From contig NZ_CAMLMK010000052.1 in assembly GCF_946481155.1 (NCBI RefSeq), forward strand, positions 1 through 20,201: a DNA stretch of 20,201 bases, in the 5' to 3' direction. Source of the stretch: an uncultured Flavobacterium sp. Its GTDB lineage: Bacteria > Bacteroidota > Bacteroidia > Flavobacteriales > Flavobacteriaceae. Under the pieces are notes generated by a model, which saw only the letters and a program-made list of their open reading frames with translations, made no database searches and was not told where the DNA came from. A program made the position numbers and the translations under genes. Of this stretch, positions 1-5,638 are shown one piece after another. Numbering within the stretch: the first letter of the stretch is position 1; the number at the start of each line of letters is the position of its first letter.

Positions 1-2
1 TT

Positions 3-485
3 TCAAACAATATTTAGAATAGAACATAATGTAGCAATTCCAACAACGACTCTATCACTGTTTTCCTGTTTCTCTTTCGCTTTCAATACAAACATTAAAG
101 GCAAAAAGACAAAGCTCAACAGGACGATACCAAATAAAATCATCACGGCAGCTCCGGGCCAGTGCATAAACTTAAATAATATTCCTAAACTCAAAATACT
201 TACGGAAAGCGTACCGCTGAACATCATTATTTTTTTCATAACGTAATAGTTTTTATGGATTAGTAAATTGATGGTTTCTTCCTCTATTTCCTTGAGTTCC
301 ACCTTATAAAAAGAGGTAATTACAGTCGAATAGAAGCTCTCGAAATCACCATCATCCTCGAGATTATGCTCAATTACACAACAAATATGATCTAATAGAT
401 TTTGCTGCAGGCTTTCCATCTCAATGCCACGTGCACTAATGTCACTGAGAATAAAATCAATTTGTTCTTCACTGATGCAATACAT
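3..485 (-). CDS. small membrane protein with HAAS-like N-terminus, partner of PadR
   Basis: This 160-residue protein is encoded one base downstream of the padR stop codon, so the two are almost certainly cotranscribed. The first 60 residues are acidic and helical (LLDHICCVIEHNLED around 30-44). They resemble the HAAS/DUF1700-like helical modules often encoded beside PadR regulators. Two membrane segments follow at about 84-105 and 110-133, with the motif FKFMHWPGA (105-113), which recurs in small Bacteroidota membrane proteins. After a short charged stretch (KAKEKQENSDR) a third hydrophobic segment begins near 147, but the frame stops at TGA (3-5) after only about 13 hydrophobic residues. The protein may therefore be shortened relative to its family; the sequence beyond the window edge is not visible. 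The role is unknown. By analogy with PadR partners it may be a membrane component of a stress or envelope response. The family match is by motif only. Confidence 0.7.
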   Translation of the reverse strand: MYCISEEQIDFILSDISARGIEMESLQQNLLDHICCVIEHNLEDDGDFESFYSTVITSFYKVELKEIEEETINLLIHKNYYVMKKIMMFSGTLSVSILSLGILFKFMHWPGAAVMILFGIVLLSFVFLPLMFVLKAKEKQENSDRVVVGIATLCSILNIV

Positions 486-486
486 T

Positions 487-828
487 CTAAATTGTTTGAG
501 GTTTTATATCTAACAAAAACTTCATAGTATCCATGAAATCAGCTAATTCACTGATCTTTTCATCGATTTTGGTCTTTCCTTCCGGGCTCAGGCTATAATA
601 TTTACGAACACGTTTTCCAATATATTCTGTTTCCGTGGTTACCAGACCTTCCGCTTCAAGGGAATGAAGTGTCGGATATAAGGCACCTTCGGTAATCTGG
701 ATTTTATTGAGCGTTAGCTCTTTTACCCGTTGCGTAATTTCGTAACCATACATGCGCTTATTATTTTCCAATTGTTTCAGCACAATGGTTTTGAGCGTCC
801 CTTTTATTAATTCTGAAGAGTAAATCAT
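487..828 (-). CDS. PadR family transcriptional regulator
   Basis: This is a winged-helix repressor of the PadR family, 113 residues when started at ATG 828. The N-terminal PadR domain is clear: GTLKTIVLKQLENN, then MYGYEITQRV, the recognition segment ITEGALYPTLHSLEAEGLV, and the wing RKYYSLSPEGK. A short C-terminal helix follows, as expected for the small PadR-s2 type with no large effector domain. The open frame extends to an ATG at 852, but that codon lies inside the -7 promoter element (850-857), so translation should begin at 828 (MIYSSELIKG). The membrane-protein gene follows after one base. A dyad of TACATAA/TTATGTA half sites sits at the promoter, which suggests autoregulation, as is common for PadR proteins. 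The ligand and other targets cannot be read from the sequence. Confidence 0.93.
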   Translation of the reverse strand: MIYSSELIKGTLKTIVLKQLENNKRMYGYEITQRVKELTLNKIQITEGALYPTLHSLEAEGLVTTETEYIGKRVRKYYSLSPEGKTKIDEKISELADFMDTMKFLLDIKPQTI

Positions 829-849
829 CTTATGTTTTTTATGATAACG

Positions 850-857
850 CAAATATA
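850..857 (-). promoter_or_regulatory. -7 promoter element of padR
   Basis: On the minus strand this reads TATATTTG, a perfect match to the Bacteroidota -7 consensus TAnnTTTG. It ends 21 bases before the ATG at 828. No convincing TTG -33 element is seen at 17-23 bases upstream. The element contains the alternative ATG at 852 and therefore argues against that start. Confidence 0.6.
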
Positions 858-891
858 CATAAGAATATTATGTATTATTGAATTATGTATT
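855..891. promoter_or_regulatory. candidate PadR operator (dyad plus extra half site)
   Basis: A perfect inverted repeat, ATACATAA - 5 bases - TTATGTAT, spans 855-875. A third half site, TTATGTAT, is repeated directly at 883-890, 15 bases after the one at 868-875. The dyad overlaps the padR -7 element at 850-857. PadR proteins are known to bind dyads built from ATGT/ACAT half sites, so this is the obvious autoregulatory operator. Binding itself is inference. Confidence 0.5.
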
Positions 892-948
892 GAAATATTT
901 TTCAAAAAACACACAATAAACTAAAAACCAATGATTTAAATTTATCTT

Positions 949-983
949 TTGAATGATTTTAATAGGAACTTTTTGTAATTTTG
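949..983 (+). promoter_or_regulatory. candidate promoter of the cupin/SnoaL operon
   Basis: TAATTTTG at 976-983 matches the -7 consensus TAnnTTTG. The nearest upstream TTG is at 949-951, a spacing of 24 bases, slightly longer than the usual 17-23. If used, the transcript has a leader of about 185 bases before the ATG at 1175. Confidence 0.45.
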
Positions 984-1174
984 TAGCTTAATCTAAACTT
1001 TCACATAGTTTTATCATTCAAAGAAATCCGGAAGTTTCAAATCGGATTGACAAGTCTCCTCTCCTGCTAAAACCTACGAAATACTGCAATATTTGCAGTA
1101 CGATCTGTCCATTTGTTTTAAAAAACAAAATATAGAATGCCGTACAAGTAAAAAATAATTAAAAGTCTGATTTT
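984..1174 (+). other. structured leader/intergenic region upstream of the cupin gene
   Basis: No open frame of note lies here, but three symmetric elements occur in a row. AATCCG (1025-1030) pairs with CGGATT (1043-1048) across 12 bases. A perfect dyad TACTGCAA-TAT-TTGCAGTA spans 1082-1100. A second perfect dyad TTTGTTTT-AA-AAAACAAA spans 1112-1129. They could be operators, or folds in a long 5' leader. No known riboswitch class was recognised, and none of the hairpins is followed by a T-tract like those at the real terminators in this window. Confidence 0.4.
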
Positions 1175-1588
1175 ATGAAAACAATCAAATTGATTTCAAC
1201 GTCAATGCTTTTGGGCTTATTTCTTCTACCAGCAACAAATTTGCATGCCCAAGATCCTGTAGTAGTAGCACCAAGTGTGTATAAAAAAGTTATTATCGAC
1301 AATGAGAAAGTTCGTGTAATAGAAATTGAAATTGCCCCGGGACAAACAGTTCCAACGCATAGTCACCCTAATCACGTTGCGTATGCCCTAACCGATGCAA
1401 GAATTCAAATAACAGAAAAAGGTAAAGACCCTGCTGTGGCAGAATTAAAAGCAGGAGAAGCATTGTACATTCCTGCTACAACACATACTGGAACAAACAT
1501 TGGGACTTCGACCGCTAGGCTTGTAATCACTGAAATTAAACATCCTGGTAAAAAAGTGGTAAAAACAGTAAAAACGATAACAAAATAA
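1175..1588 (+). CDS. exported cupin-domain protein
   Basis: The protein has 137 residues and a Sec signal peptide (positive MKTIK, hydrophobic core 6-20, probable cleavage after LHAQ at about 26), so the mature form is expected in the periplasm or outside. A single small cupin barrel covers roughly 35-125. Cupin motif 1 is PGQTVPTHSHPNH, with candidate metal ligands H62, H64 and H67. Motif 2 is around IPATTHTGTN, with H104. This is the typical layout of a metal-binding cupin, but the substrate cannot be inferred; cupins include dioxygenases, isomerases and plain binding proteins. The C-terminus is a lysine-rich tail (GKKVVKTVKT). The next gene, also for an exported protein, starts 36 bases downstream and is probably cotranscribed. 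The start is the first ATG and fits the signal peptide. Confidence 0.85.
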   Translation: MKTIKLISTSMLLGLFLLPATNLHAQDPVVVAPSVYKKVIIDNEKVRVIEIEIAPGQTVPTHSHPNHVAYALTDARIQITEKGKDPAVAELKAGEALYIPATTHTGTNIGTSTARLVITEIKHPGKKVVKTVKTITK

Positions 1589-1624
1589 GGTCGGTATTTA
1601 CAAAACAACGCAATACATCACATT

Positions 1625-2119
1625 ATGAAAAGAAGCATCATATTTGTTGTGTTTTTAGTAATCGGTTTGATTTGCAGTACCGGTTGCAAAAAAGGAGAAA
1701 CGATGGCAGCTGACGCGACACCTGAATTTGATTTGGCAGAAGCTAAAAGCGCTATTGAAGCCCGAAGTAAAATTTACGCCGATGCTGTAAATAAAAATGA
1801 CTCTGTTGGTTTAGCCAATTGCTATACCGCCGATGCCAAGTTCATGCAGCCTAATGGCGAATCTGTTGTGGGCAGAAAAGACATTCAGAAACTGGTAGGA
1901 GAATGGATGAAAGCCGGCATGCCTCATTTTTCAATTCAAACTGTTGAAGTTTGGGGTAACGAAACCACACTCACTGCAGAAGAAAATTGGTCCATGACCG
2001 ATAAAGATGGAAAAGTCGTAGATTCCGGAAAAGCACTGGAACTATATAAAATGGAAGACGGCGTTTGGAAATTACACCGTGATTGTTTCAATTCCAATAT
2101 GCCATTACCTAAAAAATAG
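1625..2119 (+). CDS. SnoaL/DUF4440-like (NTF2-fold) lipoprotein
   Basis: This 164-residue protein has a lipoprotein signal (hydrophobic 5-17, lipobox STGC with the modified cysteine at 21), so it is anchored to a membrane on the outer side of the inner membrane. The mature part fits the NTF2-like cone fold of the SnoaL/DUF4440 group: an N-terminal helix (IEARSKIYADAVNKNDSVGLANCYTADAKFMQPNGESVVGRKDI) and later strands ending in YKMEDGVWKLHRDCFNSN. Members include ketosteroid isomerase-like enzymes and many proteins of unknown activity, so no reaction can be assigned. It follows the cupin gene by 36 bases and is followed by a clear intrinsic terminator at 2144-2177, which makes the pair a two-gene unit of exported proteins. 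Confidence 0.85.
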   Translation: MKRSIIFVVFLVIGLICSTGCKKGETMAADATPEFDLAEAKSAIEARSKIYADAVNKNDSVGLANCYTADAKFMQPNGESVVGRKDIQKLVGEWMKAGMPHFSIQTVEVWGNETTLTAEENWSMTDKDGKVVDSGKALELYKMEDGVWKLHRDCFNSNMPLPKK

Positions 2120-2143
2120 TATTTAAAATAAACTCCAACATTC

Positions 2144-2177
2144 AAATCCGTTTTGTAAAAAGCAAGGCGGATTTTTT
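2144..2177 (+). terminator. intrinsic terminator after the SnoaL-like gene
   Basis: AAATCCG (2144-2150) pairs with CGGATTT (2168-2174). Inside, TTTTG can extend the stem against CAAGG through two G-U pairs, and six T follow the stem's CGGA. It belongs to a recurring terminator type in this window (see 4805 and 12859). Confidence 0.85.
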
Positions 2178-2212
2178 ACGCTATTAGTAATCAATACGTT
2201 ACAGAAAAAGCT

Positions 2213-2220
2213 TATATTTG
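2213..2220 (+). promoter_or_regulatory. -7 promoter element of the mla operon
   Basis: TATATTTG is a perfect TAnnTTTG match, 30 bases before the ATG at 2251. No standard TTG -33 element is visible at the usual distance. An in-frame TTG at 2218 that would extend mlaE upstream is part of this element and so cannot be the start. Confidence 0.6.
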
Positions 2221-2250
2221 AGTAGGTTTTCGTGTAAAAGCATTCATTTT

Positions 2251-3033
2251 ATGAATACCGCTATAAAAATACCGGCTTCTTTACAATCATTTTTAGCTGA
2301 AATTGGGGATCTTTCCTATTTCGCTGCCCGTTTTTTTAAGGAAGCGCTCAAGCTTCCTTTTGAATTTAAGGAATTCCTCCGACAATGCTACAATATGGGC
2401 AACCGTTCACTATTTCTTGTGACGGTAACGGGATTCATTATCGGCTTGGTATTTACATTGCAATCAAGACCAACTTTACTTGAATTTGGAGCCGTTTCCT
2501 GGATGCCTTCAATGATAAGCATTTCAATAATCAGGGAAATCGGCCCAATCATTACAGCATTAATCTGCGCGGGAAGAATCGGATCAGGAATTGGTGCCGA
2601 ATTAGGTTCCATGAGAGTTACGGAACAAATCGATGCGATGGAAGTATCAGGCACGAATCCTTTTAAATATCTGATTGTTACGAGAATTCTGGCTACAACA
2701 TTCATGCTTCCGTTACTGGTTATTGTTGGAGATACCGTGGCGATTTATGGCTCTTACCTTGTGGAAAATCTTAAAGGAAACGTTTCTTTCCTATTGTATT
2801 ATAATGAAGTGTTTGAGGCATTGGAATTTGGAGATATCATTCCGGCCACTATTAAATCATTTTTCTTTGGATTTGCCATTGGCCTGGTTGGCTGCTACAA
2901 AGGCTATCATTGCGAAAAAGGTACTGCCGGTGTTGGAATAGCGGCTAATTCTGCAGTAGTATTTACTTCAATGTTATTGTTTGTAATTGACTTTATCGCA
3001 GTGTTCGTAACTGATATATTTTATGATTTGTAA
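2251..3033 (+). CDS. mlaE: MlaE-type ABC transporter permease (phospholipid transport)
   Basis: This is the inner-membrane permease of an MCE/Mla-type ABC system that moves phospholipids between the inner and outer membranes. From ATG 2251 the protein has 260 residues, the same length as E. coli MlaE. The family signature is present: GSGIGAELGSMRVTEQIDAMEVSG, followed by P-F-K-Y and a membrane helix (TRILATTFMLPLLVIVGDTVAIYG). About five to six hydrophobic segments are visible, and the C-terminal half contains the conserved G-CYKGYHCEKGTAGVG loop. Its stop is two bases from the ATPase start, so translation is probably coupled. A longer frame from TTG 2218 was rejected because that codon sits in the -7 element. 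No MlaA, MlaB or MlaC gene is adjacent, as is common when E-F-D are encoded alone. Confidence 0.93.
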   Translation: MNTAIKIPASLQSFLAEIGDLSYFAARFFKEALKLPFEFKEFLRQCYNMGNRSLFLVTVTGFIIGLVFTLQSRPTLLEFGAVSWMPSMISISIIREIGPIITALICAGRIGSGIGAELGSMRVTEQIDAMEVSGTNPFKYLIVTRILATTFMLPLLVIVGDTVAIYGSYLVENLKGNVSFLLYYNEVFEALEFGDIIPATIKSFFFGFAIGLVGCYKGYHCEKGTAGVGIAANSAVVFTSMLLFVIDFIAVFVTDIFYDL

Positions 3034-3035
3034 GT

Positions 3036-3767
3036 ATGGCGCCCATAATTGAAATAAAAGATCTTAAAAAAAGCTTTGGCACCAATGCAGTGCTTGATGG
3101 CTTTAACATGGTTCTAAATGAAGGCGAAAATCTTGTAGTTATGGGAAAATCCGGTTCGGGGAAATCCGTAATGATAAAATGTCTTGTAGGTTTGGAACAA
3201 GCAGACAGCGGAAGCATCAAAATTATGGGAAAAGACATTATGCAGCTTAAGCAGGAGGAATTGGATGAAGTAAGAACCGAAATTGGTTTTTTATTTCAGG
3301 GCAGTGCACTTTACGATTCCATGTCGGTTAGGGAAAATATTGAATTTCCTTTGCGGAGACATCCGAAAAAACTCGGAGTTATCGAAGATACCACTCCACT
3401 GGTCACTGAGGCGCTTGCGAGTGTAGGCCTGGAAGATGCCATAAATATGATGCCAAGTGAGCTTTCCGGAGGGATGAAACGAAGGATCGCACTTGCAAGA
3501 ACATTGATTTTACAGCCAAAAATCATTTTATATGATGAACCCACAACTGGACTGGATCCGATTACATCAAAAGAGATCATAATGCTGATGCAGTCGGTGC
3601 AAAAGAAATACAAAACATCATCAATTATTATTACGCACGATGTGGACTGCGCCCGGGTAATAGCAAACAGAATGATTCTCCTTGTGGATGGAATTAATTA
3701 TGCAGAAGGTACATTTCAGGAGCTTTCTTCCTCAAAAGACGAAAAAGTAATGGCCTTCTTTAAATAA
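3036..3767 (+). CDS. mlaF: MlaF-type ABC transporter ATP-binding protein
   Basis: This cytoplasmic ATPase of 243 residues powers the Mla-type lipid transporter. All ABC motifs are intact: Walker A GKSGSGKS (about 36-43), Q-loop FLFQGSALYDSMSV, signature LSGGMKRRIALAR, Walker B IILYDEPTTGLDP and the switch histidine in IIITHD. The SGGMKRR form of the signature and the following ARTLILQPKI are usual for the MlaF branch. The gene begins two bases after mlaE and ends eight bases before mlaD, inside one operon. It is slightly shorter than E. coli MlaF at the C-terminus, where the longer version contacts a neighbouring subunit; this is a family observation, not evidence of damage. Confidence 0.94.
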   Translation: MAPIIEIKDLKKSFGTNAVLDGFNMVLNEGENLVVMGKSGSGKSVMIKCLVGLEQADSGSIKIMGKDIMQLKQEELDEVRTEIGFLFQGSALYDSMSVRENIEFPLRRHPKKLGVIEDTTPLVTEALASVGLEDAINMMPSELSGGMKRRIALARTLILQPKIILYDEPTTGLDPITSKEIIMLMQSVQKKYKTSSIIITHDVDCARVIANRMILLVDGINYAEGTFQELSSSKDEKVMAFFK

Positions 3768-3775
3768 ATTTTCTT

Positions 3776-4762
3776 ATGGAAAAAACAGATGCACAAAAAA
3801 TTCGACTCGGGATATTTGTCCTGACCGGTTTATTATTATTTATCGCTGCGGTTTATTTTATCGGGAAAAAGCAAAATCTGTTTGGCAAAACGGTCCATCT
3901 AAGCTCAGTATTTAATAATGTAAATGGCTTACAGATGGGAAATAACGTGCGCTATTCCGGAATCAATGCAGGAACCGTCAAAGATATCGAAATGATTAAT
4001 GACACAACGATACGCGTTGATATGATTATAGACGACAAGGTTCTGCCGCACATTAAAAAAGATGCCATTGCTACAATAAGTTCAGATGGATTAGTGGGTA
4101 ACATGATTGTTAACATTATCCCCGGAACCGGCAACGCTCCCACTGTAGAGCCGGGAGATACACTACCGTCTTTCGGACGCGTAAGAACAGAAGAGATTAT
4201 GAAAACCCTTAATGCCGCAGGTGAAAATGCCGCAGAAGTCATTTCCAATCTAACAAGGATTACACAGGAAATCAAAAGCGGAAAAGGAACAATCGGCGCA
4301 CTCCTGAACGATACTGTCATGGCATATGATATGAAGGAAAGCATGCGTGCCCTGAAAATAACTAGCCAGGGAACAAATGAATCTGTGAAAGCACTAAATC
4401 AACTACTGAGTTCTCTCAACCAAAAAGACAATGTCATAGGAGTTATAAACGATAGTGCCGTAGCCAACAAACTGAGAAAAACCATGACAAATCTTGAAAA
4501 ATCGGGTGAAAAAATAAATGGCATCGTAGATAATCTAAATGCTACGATTACCAATGCGAAAGACGGAAAAGGTGCTATTAATTATCTTTCCAATGATCCT
4601 AAGCTGGTGGGCAAAATTGATTCAACGATGACCAACATTAATCAGGCGAGCAAAAAACTAAACCAAACAATGGACGCTCTTAAAAGCAATTTCTTATTCA
4701 GAGGATTTTTTAAGAAAAAAGAAAAACAAGAGCAGAAAACTAAAAATCAGACCGGTAAGTAA
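3776..4762 (+). CDS. mlaD: MlaD-like MCE-domain protein
   Basis: The protein has 328 residues, with one N-terminal membrane anchor (about 12-29, LGIFVLTGLLLFIAAVYFIG) and then a single MCE domain at roughly 38-115 (VHLSSVFNNVNGLQMGNNVRYSGINAGTV, later ISSDGLVGNMIVNIIPGTG). MCE domains form hexameric rings in the periplasm that carry lipids. The rest, about 130-310, is a long helical region with repeated Asn/Lys/Ser-rich heptad-like stretches (LRKTMTNLEKSGEKINGIVDNLNATI). The C-terminus is very basic (FKKKEKQEQKTKNQ). It is much longer than E. coli MlaD (183 residues), and the extra helical part may form a tube or reach the outer membrane, as in long MCE proteins. It is the last gene of the operon and is followed by a terminator at 4805. 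Confidence 0.9.
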   Translation: MEKTDAQKIRLGIFVLTGLLLFIAAVYFIGKKQNLFGKTVHLSSVFNNVNGLQMGNNVRYSGINAGTVKDIEMINDTTIRVDMIIDDKVLPHIKKDAIATISSDGLVGNMIVNIIPGTGNAPTVEPGDTLPSFGRVRTEEIMKTLNAAGENAAEVISNLTRITQEIKSGKGTIGALLNDTVMAYDMKESMRALKITSQGTNESVKALNQLLSSLNQKDNVIGVINDSAVANKLRKTMTNLEKSGEKINGIVDNLNATITNAKDGKGAINYLSNDPKLVGKIDSTMTNINQASKKLNQTMDALKSNFLFRGFFKKKEKQEQKTKNQTGK

Positions 4763-4804
4763 ATTAAGATAGAAGTTAGTAACACGATTGCTATTTTAAA
4801 GACT

Positions 4805-4839
4805 AAATCCGTTTTGTGAAATATAATACGGATTTTTTT
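4805..4839 (+). terminator. intrinsic terminator of the mla operon
   Basis: AAATCCG (4805-4811) and CGGATTT (4829-4835) form a 7-bp stem with a 17-base loop, and seven T run from 4833 to 4839. The stem and the first loop bases (TTTTGT) are the same as in the terminator at 2144. Confidence 0.85.
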
Positions 4840-4933
4840 GTAAATTTAAATAGAATACGTGATTTCGCGTATTTATTGAAAAAAAGAAGAGGGAAAAGTT
4901 GTTTGCTGAGAAAGAATCAAATATTTTTAAATC

Positions 4934-5560
4934 ATGAATGATACCTTGAAAATACTCATCCTTGAAGATACTACCAGCGATGCCGATTTACTGCTACACG
5001 AACTGAAAAAATCGGAATTGAATTTTATTCACGAAATTGTCCAAACCCGTGAAGCATACGAAAATACCCTTAGAAACTTCACGCCGGACATTGTCTTATC
5101 GGATTATACACTTCCTTCATTTGACGGTATCACTGCATTTCACATCCAACAGGAAGAACTTCCCGATATTCCTTTCATCATAGTTTCCGGAACCATTGGT
5201 GAAGAAAATGCTGTTAAGCTTATAAAATATGGCATTACCGATTGCATACAAAAAGACAGGCTTTTTACCGCTGGTCAAAAAATTATCAGGGCACTGAACG
5301 AAACCCGTGAAAAAACTGAAAAGCGCATCATTGACGAAAAACTAAAAGCTCAAAATGAAAAACTAATGGAAATCGCCTTCCTGCAATCGCACCAAATACG
5401 AAGACCAGTCGCTGATATTCTGGGATTGATCAGCATGTTTAACATAGACAATCCTTCCGATTCCGAAAACCTCGAAATACTTTCAAGACTCGAAAGAACC
5501 GCTTTGGATCTGGACACCATCATTCGCGAAATTGTTAAAAAAACAAGTGAAATTGAATAG
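4934..5560 (+). CDS. receiver domain fused to an HisKA-like H-box segment without ATPase domain
   Basis: This is a 208-residue signalling protein. Residues 5-122 form a CheY-like receiver: acidic pair E11/D12, phospho-acceptor D57 in VLSDYTLPSFDG, T87 in IIVSGT and K107 in IQKDRL. A helical linker (125-145) leads to an H-box-like motif, FLQSHQIRRPVADILGL (149-165), with H153 and P158 in place. A second helix (LEILSRLERTALDLDTIIREIV) could complete a two-helix dimerisation domain. The protein ends there: no N, G1 or G2 boxes follow. The HQxRRP form of the H-box is common in Bacteroidota PAS kinases. The protein could act as a phosphotransfer intermediate (receiver Asp to His or the reverse), or H153 may be a relic of a lost kinase. 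It lies 78 bases upstream of a histidine kinase gene, but a shared transcript is not proven. Confidence 0.8.
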   Translation: MNDTLKILILEDTTSDADLLLHELKKSELNFIHEIVQTREAYENTLRNFTPDIVLSDYTLPSFDGITAFHIQQEELPDIPFIIVSGTIGEENAVKLIKYGITDCIQKDRLFTAGQKIIRALNETREKTEKRIIDEKLKAQNEKLMEIAFLQSHQIRRPVADILGLISMFNIDNPSDSENLEILSRLERTALDLDTIIREIVKKTSEIE

Positions 5561-5638
5561 AAACCAAGCCTTACTTCTTGTTTAAAACCGATATTTCTTC
5601 AATATTCACTAACTTTATGTTACAATTTCGCTAATTAT

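Noticed and set aside
1025..1048. AATCCG/CGGATT hairpin as a terminator before the cupin gene
   Set aside because: No T-tract follows and no gene ends upstream of it on the plus strand. It is listed only as leader structure.
1405..1608. Minus-strand frame opposite the cupin gene
   Set aside because: It is a shadow of the cupin coding frame, with no recognisable domain or start context.
2218..2250. Upstream TTG start extending mlaE by 11 residues
   Set aside because: The TTG is the end of the -7 element TATATTTG, and the 260-residue form from ATG 2251 has the usual MlaE length.
3952..4344. Long open frame on the minus strand inside mlaD
   Set aside because: It lies fully opposite a gene with clear MCE features, has no family motif and no promoter or neighbour to support it.
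5561..5583. Weak hairpin AAACCAAG/CTTGTTT after the receiver-H-box gene as a terminator
   Set aside because: The stem is short with a bulge, and only three T follow, so it was not listed as a feature.
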